Source of the DNA: Azolla caroliniana
Taxonomy: Eukaryota > Polypodiophyta
Reading direction: 5' to 3'
Assembly: GCA_043228905.1 (NCBI GenBank)
Contig: JBHGNT010000015.1
Coordinates: 12,090,001-12,154,000 of the forward strand
DNA length: 64,000 bases
Within the stretch, counting starts at the first letter, position 1, and each line of letters starts with the position of its first letter. This document shows positions 19,420 through 31,328 of this stretch, piece by piece. The notes beneath the pieces were generated by a model. It saw only the letters and a program-made list of their open reading frames with translations. It did not search any database and was not told the DNA's origin. Position numbers and translations under genes: made by a program.

Positions 19420-22400
19420 GAATAATTTGGACAATTCGGCTCTTGGCCGAAAAATCGATCGACAGTCATTACAGCTAGAGATAGCTTCCTTGGTTGTTTC
19501 GGACACGGCAATGTATTCGGCCTCTATTGTGGAAAGAGCCATACATTCTTGGAGTTTTGACCTCCATGAGATTGCTCTGCCTACGTAGGTGAACACATAA
19601 CCTGATGTTGACTTTCAATTGTCGGTATTTCTGGCATAATCAGAGTCAATGAAGCCTTCAACCTTGGTCAAATGTCCCGAACTGAATGTCAATTGCATAT
19701 CTATTGTTCCCCCAAGGTATTTTCTCAATGTGTCTTCCTTGGGTTTGACATGTAGCGGTTGGTAGCGCCTACGGTATACGCAAGGTTGGGTCGAGTAGCT
19801 ACCATCGTGTACATGACACTTCCTATTGCCAATGGGTAGGGGATCTCTCTCATTTGCTGAATCTCGACCTCTATGGAGGGAGGCACTTTGTCTGATAGTC
19901 AGATCGAAGTGGGTGTAGAATCAATGTGGATTTTAACTTGTCCATGCCGCGATAGTATTGAGATTGTCTACAATCTATCGGTACCCACAAGCCATCTTAC
20001 AACCACTAGAAAAGAAAATGTATTAATCTTGGATAAGAAACTTACAACAATGAATGGGATCCCCATAAAGATACCACTAGATTGAGCACTGAGCAAAGTG
20101 ATTTCATATCTAGTGAAAGTCTTGGTTGATTCTTCATTCGGATATACTTGGATTGGGAGAGCCATAGGGTGTTTTCTGTCCTATCTCGCTCTATCGTCAT
20201 GTTCAGAATGTGTCAAGCTTCTCCAAGTTCCTTCATCAAGAATTTCTCGTGAAGTTGTTGCTTCAATTTCCCGATGTTGGCTCTATCGCAGCCTACGATT
20301 AACATGTTTTCCATATAAAGGATTAGATATATCTGGGATTCTTCGGATGTGCCTCTAACATACATACATGGGTCAAAGTTGGATCAAAGTTGTCGAATGT
20401 GGGAGTCGAATTTTTTGCACCACATACGCGGCGCTTGTTTTAAACCATAAAGACTTTTCTTCAGTCGGCATACGAGGTGACCTTCCTCCCCTGTTGTTGT
20501 GAAACTTGCCAATTAAGACATATAAATGTCTTCCTCTAGATCTCTATGTAGAAATGTCATCTTTGTGTCCATTTGCTCAAGCTCTGGGTCTTCGGTCGCG
20601 ACGACTCCTTAAAGGAGCTAAAGGGTTGTTGTCTTGACTACAGGAGAAAAGATCTCATTGTAGTCGACTCCATGTTCTTGCTTAAACCCCTTTGTGACGA
20701 GTCAAGCTTTATATTTGGGTTGATCCGAACCAAATACATACTTGTATCTGTACACCCATTTGCATGGCAGTGGCTTTCTACCGATTAGTAGAGGAACCAG
20801 CTCCCATGTGTCGTTCTCTTTTATAGAGTCCATTTCGGATATCATGGCTTTATAACATGTTTTGGCATCCGGGGTGGTTATTATTAGCTTCTTCCTAAGA
20901 GCATGGTTTGTCAGGGTCCGTACAGTTGACATAGTCGAAGCCCGATTGATAAAAATCTATAAGCTATCAGACTCATCCAAATCTCCTCAGTGCTGAAATG
21001 ATTGGTTCAATTTCGTATTAGTCGGCATTGTTTGAACCCCCGGTTGGAGATCTTGTGCGGGATCCGCTATTGCAATTTCCTTGCATCTGTGTTAGATCTA
21101 CGCTTACCATGAGAGTAGTTGCTTCAATTTCCCGATGTTGGCTCTATCGCAGCCTACGATTAACATGTTTTCCATATAAAGGATTAGATATATCTGGGAT
21201 TCTTCGGATGTGCCTCTAACATACATACATGGGTCAAAGTTGGATCAAAGTTGTCGAATGTGGGAGTCGAATTTTTTGCACCACATACGCGGCGCTTGTT
21301 TTAAACCATAAAGACTTTTCTTCAGTCGGCATACGAGGTGACCTTCCTCCCCTGTTGTTGTGAAACTTGCCAATTAAGACATATAAATGTCTTCCTCTAG
21401 ATCTCTATGTAGAAATGTCATCTTTGTGTCCATTTGCTCAAGCTCTGGGTCTTCGGTCGCGATGACTCCTTAAAGGAGCTAAAGGGTTGTTGTCTTGACT
21501 ACAGGAGAAAAGATCTCATTGTAGTCGACTCCATGTTCTTGCTTAAACCCCTTTGTGACGAGTCAAGCTTTATATTTGGGTTGATCCGAACCAAATACAT
21601 ACTTGTATCTGTACACCCATTTGCATGGCAGTGGCTTTCTACCGATTAGTAGAGGAACCAGCTCCCATGTGTCGTTCTCTTTTATAGAGTCCATTTCGGA
21701 TATCATGGCTTTATAACATGTTTTGGCATCCGGGGTGGTTATTATTAGCTTCTTCCTAAGAGCATGGTTTGTCAGGGTCCGTACAGTTGACATAGTCGAA
21801 GCCCGATTGATAAAAATCTATAAGCTATCAGACTCATCCAAATCTCCTCAGTGCTGAAATGATTGGTTCAATTTCGTATTAGTCGGCATTGTTTGAACCC
21901 CCGGTTGGAGATCTTGTGCGGGATCCGCTATTGCAATTTCCTTGCATCTGTGTTAGATCTACGCTTACCATGAGAGTATTCATCCAACTCATTTGTGCCG
22001 CTGCCGGTTCAGATCAGTCGATTGGCATGCTAGTTGATTCGGTCCTACTTATTGCATTTATAGCTAGTTTAGCCTGGTTGGTCAAATCACTAACCACTTT
22101 GGGTTTTGCATTCGGCATTTCATCCTCAAACTTAGTCAAAGAATATTCCAAACTAGCTCTCTTCCCGATTCGGGGCTTTGTTTGGACTGAGTTGATTGAG
22201 TCTTCATTGAAGACTACATCACTACTTCAAATCAACTTCTTGTGCTCTAGGTCCCATACCCAAAAGTCGAAATTCCCATCCGTCCCATAGACAAGAAAGA
22301 TGCATTTTCTCGAATGGGATATGCGAAGTTGGTCATAGTTCGGTTATGTACCTGGCCATAGTGCTTGTGGCACTTGAAGCTTGATGGCTTTAGACGGCAA

Positions 22401-23290
22401 GAGATTTATCAAGTATACAGTAGTCTGCACCGCTTTCGCCTAGAATTCCAGCTTGAGTCCTGCGTGTTGGAGCATTGTCATCACTCTTTCTTGAATTGTC
22501 TGGTTCATTCGTTCGGCTACACCATTCTGCATCAGGGTGTAGGGAATGTTTCATTGATTCTGGATTCCTCTTTTGGATAGGTACTTGACGAAGGCTTTTG
22601 GAGGTGTACTCTCCTCCATTGTTTGGCAAAAAAGTTTTCACCTTGTGGTCGGATCGGTGTTCACCTTCGGTTATCCATCGGGCGAATGTCTCAAGCACTT
22701 TGTCCTTAGACTTAATTGAGTAAGCCCAAACCTTGTGTGTATAATCATTTATGAACGTGATGAAGTACCGTGTGCCTCCTAGAGATCTTTCAGGCATTGG
22801 CCCACACATGTCACTGTGAATTAGCTCCAAGGACTGTCTTACCATCTCATAGTGAATTGAGTGAGGTCTTCGGGTTTGCTTCCCATATTAGGAAAGCTCA
22901 CAGAAATCGGACTTAGCATGATTAAGCTTCGGGATGTAGCCGAGTGCTAAAAGCTTTTTGAGTCCACTTTGTGACATGTGGTCAAGTCGACCATGCCACA
23001 ATGATGGTGCCAACATTTTAGCTACATTAAGTGAACCTCCTGACTAATCACTGTGAGTGGGTACCAGTTATTGTACCTCACACCATGGCTCATGTGTAAA
23101 TTTCCTTTTGAAATTTTCAATGACGACTCATTAGTGTCATCTGGCACCTATCTTCGGCCATCATGTTGGTGGAGAAAAGACTCCTCTTCATATTAGGTAC
23201 GTACCAAACTTGGTGCAGGGTGATCAAGCTTCCTTCCATTTGGTAGCCGAATGGGTATTTGACCTATTCCATCGATTCGGCACTCTTGTC
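19420..23290 (-). pseudogene. Copia J pol remnant: RNase H, RT, integrase, protease edge
   Basis: Minus-strand pieces in pol order from right to left: protease/pre-integrase remnant (about 22850-23290), integrase core (22390-22845, with LIHSDMCGPMPERSLGG and NNGGEYTS where copia has DNGGEF), the N-terminal RT part (20702-20932 and its duplicate 21563-21793, with ENDTWELVP and PCKWVYRYK), the middle of RT near 20400-20560, and RNase H (19440-19600, with SWRSKLQECMALST). Many stops and frameshifts. A tandem duplication lies at 20257-21978. The left end was split by element A, the right end by the D/C composite at 23291. Gag resumes at 30804. Confidence 0.85.
20257..21978. repeat. 861-bp tandem duplication inside J pol
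   Basis: 20257-21117 and 21118-21978 are aligned copies; I found one difference (C at 20602, T at 21463). The unit covers the start of RT and its linker to integrase on the minus strand. No inverted ends or target duplication, and little microhomology at the junction. Confidence 0.95.
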
Positions 23291-23687
23291 TGTTGAATAT
23301 GGGTGTATAATGTTCTTATTCACATTATCCCACTTGGACATACTAGGTTTAGGACAATTATGTAAATATGTCGAAGGGCAACTGCCCTAGCCCAGCTGAT
23401 GTATAATTGGTTGGCTTTGTAACCTAGTTTATGATGATGTTGTAAGTGCTATTCTTGTATTGTAACGTTTGGAATAAGATTGTTACATTGTCTACCTCTC
23501 TCTCACACATTCTATATATCTATCTCATAGGTCATATTTGACCTCCGAAGACAATAATATAATCTATCTATCTATCTCTTTGATCTTGATATTTGTTAAG
23601 TTGCCTTGCTAATCTCTGTCATCAACTTGGTGATCTTCATTACATAGTGTTGTTCACATTTCGCACTAACAGCTTGAGTCTCCAACA
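23291..23687 (+). mobile_element. 5' LTR of copia D
   Basis: Starts TGTTGAATATGGG, ends GAGTCTCCAACA, and is followed by TTTGGTATCAGGG, a primer site with minor changes. AGGGCAACTGCCCT is at 23375-23388. It cuts into J at 23290. No D 3' LTR is present. Confidence 0.85.
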
Positions 23688-24572
23688 TTTGGTATCAGGG
23701 TAGAGGTTGCTAATCTGCTGGTAGTCGTCAATTGTCTCCTACAACATTCTTGCACTCAACCCCCTAAAGACCCCAAGTTGTTTCAAGTTCTGGAACAAAC
23801 TCCAGATTTCAGTTGAACTAAAGTTTCTGGATCGACAACTTTCTCAAGATAGTATCTCATGAGAAGAGGAATCAGAAGAATTGCACTCCACTGAGCTAGA
23901 TCACCCTTGAAGTGGCCAAACGGTTGTACTTTGTCTAAGTTGTGATTGTAGCCGCTCGGAGTGAGATTTTTCATCAAAAATGTCTCAATCGTGCTTCATC
24001 AAGTTAGACAGCAATCAGATAGGTCATCCAACATTGTTCACTTGGTTGTTGTAACCACTCGACATAGATTAGGCCTAAAACACAATTCCATCCGTGTTCC
24101 ATTTTGCTAGGCATTATTCGGATAGGCTAGTCGGTGTTGTCCATCTACAAGTTGTAGCCACTCGGTGCAGGATTGACTTCAAAAAAGGCACAAATGGCAT
24201 AAAATCTGTGATCAGTGATCAAATCGGCATGAGGAATAGGATTGACACTAACCATGCTCAATTTGGCTAGGCAATATCTGGGAAGAACAATCGGCTCTAT
24301 CCCTCCACTTGTCGTAGCCACTCCGAGTAGGTTTGGTATCCATTGTCATCCTGATTCAAATCGGCATTTGTGATTGATCGGCAAATTTGGGTCCAATTCA
24401 ACTAGGCATGAAATCATCCATAGCCACTCTCGTTAGAACACACCGATAGTCAATGCTGATTCAGCTCATGTTCAAACTCCGCTAGAACAAATTCGGGTGA
24501 GCCAATTGGCCGCACCTTCTTATCGTTCGTAGCCAACTAAGAATAGAGCTCTTACTAGCCGACACAGGTGGC
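23688..24572 (+). other. Leader of copia D
   Basis: Starts with the primer site TGGTATCAGGG (23690). It contains degenerate repeats of 'gttgtagccactcggtgcaggattg' as in the leaders of A and C. No gene. Confidence 0.6.
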
Positions 24573-24577
24573 CTTAA

Positions 24578-25394
24578 TGACGTGAACGCAACGCTCCTTA
24601 TGCACAAAGCTCGGCCACAACCGAGCTTAGAATCATACACAGAAAACAGGAAACCGAAAACACGCGACACAAAAGGAGAGAAGAGGTACACAGGATGTTT
24701 ACGTGGAAAACCCCAAACTAGGGGAAAAACCACGGCAGCCCACAAGCTGCAAACTATCACTAGGTTAGTATGTACAACAGTGAGTTCACGGAGGCAACTA
24801 CCTCGTGCTCACGATCTTCGCCACAGGTGGCGGTTACAGCAGAGGCAACGACCTCTTTCTCTCTCTCTCTCTCTCTTTGTACATTGTTTCACGCTCTGAT
24901 CTCACGCAGACAGGAAATAATAACAACAACAACCATTTCTAAAAGTTTGCCCTAAGTCATATTTATACTAATATGACTTTTCGGCTATTTACAAAATATA
25001 GCCTCGATGGACTCTCAGAAACATATTTACGAATATGTCTCTTCATCCGGTTCTCACCGGGTCTGCACCATCCGGCTTTCCGTAGCCGGGTACTCCTCAT
25101 CCGGTTCTCACCGGGCCTACACCATCCGGCTCTCCGTATCCGGGTACTCCTCATTCGGATCTCACTGGGTCTACACCATCCGGCTCTCCGTAGCCGGGTA
25201 CTCCTCATCCGGTTCTCACCGGGCCTGCACCATCCGGCTCTCCGTAGCCAGGTACTCCTCATCTGGTTCTCACCGGGTCTGCACCATCCGGGTCTCCGTA
25301 GCCGGGTACTCCTCATACGGTTTCGGCCTCGGCCGAGTTTGTTCACCAGCACTGTTCTTTTCTCTTCCCATCCGGAGGGACCTGTCTCCCAACA
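24578..25394 (-). mobile_element. Solo LTR of family I inserted in D
   Basis: Flanked by 5-bp duplications CTTAA (24573-24577 and 25395-25399). It starts TGACGTGAACG, ends CTCCCAACA, and resembles the LTR at 52813-53358 in many stretches (AGCTCGGCCACAACCGAG, GACTTTTCGGCTATTTACAA). Orientation is taken from that element, whose pol reads leftward. There is no internal region, so this is a solo LTR left by LTR-LTR recombination. Removing it restores the gag start of D. Confidence 0.9.
25044..25313. repeat. Five tandem 54-bp repeats within the solo LTR
   Basis: Units begin near 25044, 25098, 25152, 25206 and 25260, with a partial sixth at 25314. Each contains CATCCGGTTCTCACCGGG and CCGTAGCCGGGTACTCCT or a close variant. 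A 54-bp period keeps all frames open, which explains the long spurious ORFs on both strands. The related LTR at 52813 lacks the array, accounting for much of the length difference (817 against 546 bp). Confidence 0.95.
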
Positions 25395-25399
25395 CTTAA

Positions 25400-25676
25400 T
25401 ATCTGGCTCATCAAAGATGAGTCTAAGGAAGTTTGATGAATAAAACTTCAACTTCCAAAAGGTGCACATGCAAGACTACCTGATTATGAAGGACCAAATC
25501 GACCCAATTGAAACCAAAAAAGCTCCAAAAGATAAAAGCCGAATGAGTGGACAAAGCTAGATCAAATTGTTTGGGCCACCATTTAGATGCATCTATCCGT
25601 ATTGGTCTACTACACGGTGCAATCGTGTACGAAAACCTTCGAAGTATGGAAATCGTTGTCGAACACCTATAAGAAG
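25400..25676 (+). pseudogene. Gag N-terminus of copia D
   Basis: Continues the D reading across the solo LTR: a degenerate MSLRKFDE start near 25416, then a KVHMQDYLIMKDQIDPIE-like gag stretch and a TFEVWKSL-like region, with stops. It ends abruptly at 25676 where the 5' LTR of C begins. Confidence 0.8.
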
Positions 25677-26042
25677 TGTCGAATACGGGTCTTTAATGGA
25701 CGTATTCACATTATCCCATTGGACACACGAGGTTTAGGCTATTTCTGTAAATAGTGGAAAGGGCAGTTGTCCTAAGTCAATTAGTATTTAAACTGACTCT
25801 TGTAACTGCCTCCATTTGTTCACGATTCTTCGCCGAAATACTTTCACCCGCCCTATTGACTAGCTCGTTCAAGCATGCTTCATCCGAAAACGGTGGGAGT
25901 TTTGAATAATATAGTTATACATTGTGTGCCTCTCTCTCTCTTTCATTTTGTCTCCTTAATCTTGTTGTACTACGCTAACTTGGTGATCTTCCAACTAAAG
26001 ATGGTGTTCATGTTTCTGCTCTGACGGTCTCAGACTCCAACA
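25677..26042 (+). mobile_element. 5' LTR of copia C
   Basis: Starts TGTCGAATACGGG and ends AGACTCCAACA, followed by TTTGGTATTAGAG (primer site). It contains AGGGCAGTTGTCCT (25760-25773), a TATTTAAA site and a CT-rich end. Its middle (about 25805-25905) is unlike the 3' LTR at 30477-30803, so the two are not a simple pair. Confidence 0.85.
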
Positions 26043-26837
26043 TTTGGTATTAGAGTGAGAGGTTATTCAACTCATTGTCGGTCGTCATCAGTTTTCAACA
26101 CCATTCATAGCCACGTGTCTTCCTGAAGACCCTGAGTTCAAGATTGCATCCTGGGAAAAGAAAGACAACTGAAGATTTGCACTCTTAAGGTAAGCCAGTC
26201 GGTTGTACCTTACTTCTATTATTGCAACCACTCAAAGTGGAATCTCTATCAAATCAGCCTTGATCATGCTTCATTAGGTTACATGGCAATAAAATAGGTC
26301 ATTCGATGCTATTCACTCGCACGTCGTAACCACTCATAGCGGATCGGGCCCCAAGGAACAACCCCCTTCCATACTTTATTTGGTTAGACAACATTAGAGA
26401 AGTTCAATTGGATCTATCCCTCTCATTGTTGTAGTCACCCAAAGCAAGATCAGCCTGGAAAATGGCACAAAGGCACATAATCTGTGATCGGCACATGAAA
26501 TCGGCAATCAAATTTAGATTGGTAGTTAACTATGCTCATCTTGGCCAGGCAACAATCGGGAAGACTAGTCGGCTCTGTCCCTTGAATCGTCGTAGCCACT
26601 TTGAGCAAGTTTAGTACCCAACTGTCATAGGAAATCCAATCGGCTAACCAATACGTACATTCGTGTTAAATTCGGCTAATTCACTCGATTGTAGCCACTT
26701 ACGATAGAATCTGCCAATAGTCGAAGTCGATTTGACTCGTGTCCAAATATGACTAGAATGATATCGGGTGAGCCAGTTGGCTAGACCCCACCACTGCTCA
26801 TAGTTCACTCCAGACAGAGTCTAGTAAAACGACACAA
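26043..26837 (+). other. Leader of copia C
   Basis: Begins with the primer site TGGTATTAGAGTG and contains the same degenerate leader phrases as A and D. No gene. Confidence 0.6.
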
Positions 26838-29800
26838 ATGGCATCAACATTCGACTCATCAGAAATGGATCGAACTTCAACTTCTGGAAGGAGCAGATGC
26901 AAGACTATCTAATAGTCAAGGGCTAGATTGACCCAATCGAAACTGAAGACGCTCCAAAACTAAATGAGTGGTAGAAGCTGGATAGAATCGTCCATGCCAC
27001 AATTCAGATGCACTTGTCGGAGTTAGTGTACTTCATAGTGCAGTCGTGTTCGACCGCCTTTCAACTATGGAAGACACTCTCAAACACTTACGAAAAGAAG
27101 GTCGCCACCACAAAAATATATTTGATTTGGCGCCTCTACAACCTTTGGATGAAAGAATCTAACTTGGTCTAGGCACACATGAACGAGTACAAAAGTCTAA
27201 GCTCCTAGATTTCGGCCCAAGGGACGACAATCGAAGACGAATTGAGAGCTATGTTGCCTGTGAGTAGTCTCCCTCCTTCTTGGGAAACTTTTGTCACAAC
27301 TATGTGCAATGCGTCAACTGCAACAGTAAAATACTCCGAAGTCACAAGCGCAATCCTGACTGAAGCAACTTGGAGGAAATAGTTTGCAAACGATTCAACT
27401 AGTGATGCCTATGTAGTACAAAGTTTGGGCGACTGATCGAACAATCGAGGAAGAAATTCTTCCTAACCACCGACAAATCAACAAAGCCGGAGCAAGTTCT
27501 AGGCAATCGAACTTGAAACTATTGCAAGAAACCTGAACATATCAAGGCAACATTGCACCATAATTGGAATCGGCATAGTAGAGCTTAACCTTTTGAGTGG
27601 CTCTACATTAGTACTACATAATGTCGACACGTCTGAGCTCTCAAGTCCTTCAATCTTAGTCGAACAACTTGATGAAGACGGCATTTGTGCCGGTTTCTCA
27701 TCAGGAGGGTGGATACTACACAATGGGAACCTCCTGCTTACGCAAGGTCCGAAAGTACATTCTTTGTACCCACTATATGTCACACTCAGAGAGGGTGACT
27801 TGTTCATGGTTGATATTCCCGTGTCATCGGTATGGCATGGACGACTTAGACACCTCAACAAGGTTGACATAACGCATTTATCTAGAGTTGGATACATCCC
27901 CAAGCTCTCATTCTCAAACCACTAGTTCTGTGAGCACTGCCAATACGGCAAACAAACTGCTATATCACACCCGATGGCATCACCAAGAGAATCGAGTCCA
28001 CTCAATTTAGTCCATTTGGACGTTTGTGGCCCGATGCCACATCAATCCCTTCGTGACGCTTTCTACTTTGTCAACTTTATCGACGACTCGACCAGGAAAG
28101 TGTGGGCATACCTAGCTAGAACTAAAGATTGAGTGTTGTCGATCTTCCAGGAATGGCTTACCATAGTAGAAAACCAATCTGGCCAGAAGCTGAAATGCTA
28201 ACGGTCTGATAATGGAGGAGAGTATAAGTTAGAGGAATTCATTAGATTTCACCGACAGCGCGATATTCGACGTGAATATACAGCACCATATCTAAGTCTG
28301 GAGTAGAATGGAATTGTCGAATGGATGAATCAAACTATTCAAGAATGAATCACTGCTATGCTCCAACATTCCGACCTGTCGAATGGCTTCTAGGTAGAGG
28401 TCTAATTACACCAGTACACATTATCAATATGTCACCAAGTAGGCCTCTAGGACTTCAAGTACCTCAAGAATTATGGATCGGCAGCAAGCCGAATTATAAC
28501 AAGCTAAGGATTTTCAGATGTGAGGAGTACATCCTCATACCGAAAGATGACCGCCTCAAACTTGAACTGAGGTCCAGGAAATGTATTTTCCTTGGCTATG
28601 GACCAAACGGTGAGATCGAATACCGACTCTAGGACCCCGAGAATAGACAAATCGTCCAAAGTTCGGACATTGTGTTCAACGAGTCGACTATGTATAAGAC
28701 GGTCAAAAGGCCTATTGAAGTCCGAAGGGTAACTTTCTCGAAAGTGTTGGCCCTTCATGACTGCCCAGCCCAAAACACGAGGTTGGCTTCACGGGTAGCC
28801 GAAACCTCTAGCACTAAATCAATTGATCTGGTACAACTAAATGCTTTGGCTCTAAACCATCCAACCCAGACACCCGATTCGGATAGCCCAATCATACCAT
28901 GAAGATCCAAAAGACTGTCGCAACCTCCAGAGATGTACTCTTATGGAATCTTCTTTACAGATGTCAATGAGCCCACGTCATACAAAGAAGCATCGGTGTG
29001 CGCCGTCTCAATCACCTGGCAATTAGTGATGGAGTCAGAGATTAACTCCATTCGGCACAATAAGACACGGGACTTAGTTGAACTACAGAACAACTAATGT
29101 GCTCTTCCGTGCAAATGGGGACTCTATCGACTCAAAGAGACGTTGGATTATGCATGTCCCAAGTATAAGTCTAGATTAGTCACAAAGGTTTTTTGACATC
29201 AATATGTCGTCGACTTCGACAAAATCTTTTCACCAATGGTGAAAATGACCACCCTTCAATTCCTCCTCGGCGTAGTGGCAGTTGAGGACTTGGAGCTTAT
29301 TCAATTAGATGTGAAGATGGCCTTCCTCCATGGCAACCTAGAGGAGGAAATTTACATGGAGCAACCAAAAGGCTTCGTTGCAACTGGCCAAGAATATCTA
29401 GTCTGTCGACTCAAGAAGAATCTTTATGGCCTAAAGCAAGCACCCCGGCAGTGGTATAAGAAGTTCGATGATTTTATCCAGTCGGTTCGCTTCTCAAAGA
29501 GCGATGAGGACCACTGCCTCTTCATAAAAACAACTCAAGTTGGGTCTCCCATCTTCCTCATCTTATACGTGGATGACATGCTACTCTCCGGCCACCACGT
29601 TGGAGAGCTTGCCAATCTTGTTTGGCAACTGCGGTTGAAGTTCGCCATGAAGGACCTAGATCCCGCTCGACGCATACTCGGAATGAAGATCATTCGGCCC
29701 CGAAATAAGTGACAATTGTTTGTCTCATGCCAACTACATCATACGTGTCTTGGAGCGCTTCAACATGCAATCGGCCAAATCTACTTCGACCCCACTCCCC

Positions 29801-30377
29801 ATCAACCTTCGGTTGTCTCAGCAAGACTACCCAACATCTGGTTTGAAGGGTGAAGTTATGAAGTCAGTACCGTATGCACCGGCAGTCGGCTCCCTAATGT
29901 ACGCAATGGTTGTGACACGGCCTAACATTGCTCACGCCACAGGAGTCGTCAATAGATCATGCACAACACAGGCCAATCGCATTGGAATGCAGTTAAGCAT
30001 GTATTCAGCTACCTGGTGGGCACACAAGATCTTGGCATCCTTTTCGGTCTAAACAATAACCCAGGCGTAGTTGGTCATAATGACTTGAACTTTGCCGGTT
30101 GTGTGGACAATCGAAAGTTAACAACCAGATACTGCTTCAAATTCAGTAATAGAGCAATTTCATCGAAGTCGAAACTTCAGGAGTGCACAACCACTTCAAC
30201 GATTGCAACTGAATACGTAGCCGTGTCCAATGCGGCGAAAGAGGCTCAATGGCTTTGTCGACTAGCATGTACTCAACAAGCCAACTCCAATTCAGCTCCA
30301 GTTGTCTACAACGACAGTCAGGGTGTTGTTGCTCTGTCGAAGAATCTGGTTCATCACAACGCTAGTTTGCCGATTTG
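26838..30377 (+). pseudogene. Degenerate gag-pol of copia C
   Basis: Matches A along its length: ATG at 26838 (MASTFDSSEM), gag to about 27480, then a deletion over the zinc knuckle and protease start (the sequence resumes near 27545 at the GTVELNL-equivalent region), pre-integrase (SVWHGRLRHLNKV), integrase (LVHLDVCGPM near 28010; DNGGEY near 28207), RT (QLDVKMAFLHGNLEEE near 29300; YVDDMLLS near 29565) and RNase H to 30377. Stops (for example TAG near 28305 and 28390, TGA near 28130) and frameshifts (near 29710 and 29950) break it into about eight pieces. RT motifs are preserved, but no full product is possible. Confidence 0.92.
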
Positions 30378-30476
30378 AACAAAAACTGATTTGTTCGACA
30401 ACCTTGTATAAATCTGTATTTCGTATTCACTTCTTTTATTATAGATTGTTTTTTGTATACTCCCATTATGGGGGAG
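30378..30476 (+). other. 3' untranslated end and purine tract of copia C
   Basis: Ends ATTATGGGGGAG directly before the 3' LTR, equivalent to the A tract. Confidence 0.75.
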
Positions 30477-30803
30477 TGTTGAATATAGGTCTCTAATGGA
30501 CGTATTCACATTATCCCATTGGACACACTAGATTTAGGCTATTTCTATAAATAGTGGAAAGGGCAGTTTCCCTAAGTCGATTAGTATTTAAACTGACTCT
30601 TGTAACCTAGTTTAAATGTTGTTGTTGTTGTTGACTCTGTGTGTTGTAACTTTGAGTTTTGAATAATATAGTTATACATTGTGTGCCTCTCTGTCTCTCT
30701 CTTTCATTTTGTCTCCTTAATCTTGCTTTACTACGCTAACTTGGTGATCTTCTAAGTAAAGATGTTGTTCATGTTTCCGCTCTAACGGTCTCAAACTCCA
30801 ACA
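30477..30803 (+). mobile_element. 3' LTR of copia C
   Basis: Starts TGTTGAATATAGG and ends AAACTCCAACA. AGGGCAGTTTCCCT is at 30560-30573. The flank to the right (CTGAT...) does not repeat the flank of the 5' LTR (AGAAG), so no target duplication joins the pair. Confidence 0.85.
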
Positions 30804-31005
30804 CTGATGATTATCATGTCTTGCATCATTTCCTTCCATAAGGCCAAGTTTTTGCCATCGAGCTTTCTAATTTCACAACTTGTGCCAGATGTTGAAGCCA
30901 TTGTTCTTATGGAGGCATTGATCAGCCTGGTCCTTTCCTTTAGAAAACATTTCCTCTTCTTATACCAAAGTTGCTTGTCCCCAAGATCGCTCTAATACTA
31001 GTTTA
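30804..31005 (-). pseudogene. Gag start and leader of copia J (5' end)
   Basis: Minus-strand translation from about 30903 gives a copia gag start: MASTSGTSCEI, then a RKLDGKNLALWKEMMQDM-like stretch, cut off at 30804 by the C LTR. Between it and the LTR (about 30990-31001) lies a decayed primer site (GCTCTAATACTA on the plus strand against GCTCTGATACCA). Orientation and position fit the 5' end of J. Confidence 0.8.
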
Positions 31006-31328
31006 TGACACAAGATGTGTCTAGTGTATTGTTGTATGTGAAGTTGGTTGACTTATTAGGAAACATGTGTGGATCTTCTAGATGAGAAACAAGCAAGAGT
31101 TGAGTAAGAGTGAGATGGTATTGTGTTCTAAATTACAAAATATACACAGAAAGAAAATGCAGAGAAACAGTTACACCTAGATAAGCAAAGAGAGAGAGTG
31201 TATTATTCATTTGACCGAAATGTACAAGGAGAAAGTTTCTCCTAGTTATACAAGACAGGACCAAGCCCTAACTATAGGGAGTGTTCACACTAGAATAGAA
31301 TGGTCACAATAGGACTTTTAGTCCAACA
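31006..31328 (-). mobile_element. 5' LTR of copia J
   Basis: Starts TGACACAAG and ends GTCCAACA. It is related to 13156-13476 over its whole length but visibly diverged. With the gag start beside it and J pol on the same strand to the left, the simplest view is one J element spread over 13156-31328 by later insertions. Two separate J copies remain possible. Confidence 0.75.

Noticed and set aside
24963-25469. 168-codon minus-strand and 156/130-codon plus-strand frames with 18-residue repeats
   Set aside because: They result from the 54-bp tandem array inside the solo LTR. A period divisible by three keeps all frames open, and no start context or homology supports a gene.
25677-30803. Element C as a simple full-length copia insertion
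   Set aside because: LTRs differ in length and middle sequence and the flanks share no target duplication, so it is described as part of a composite.
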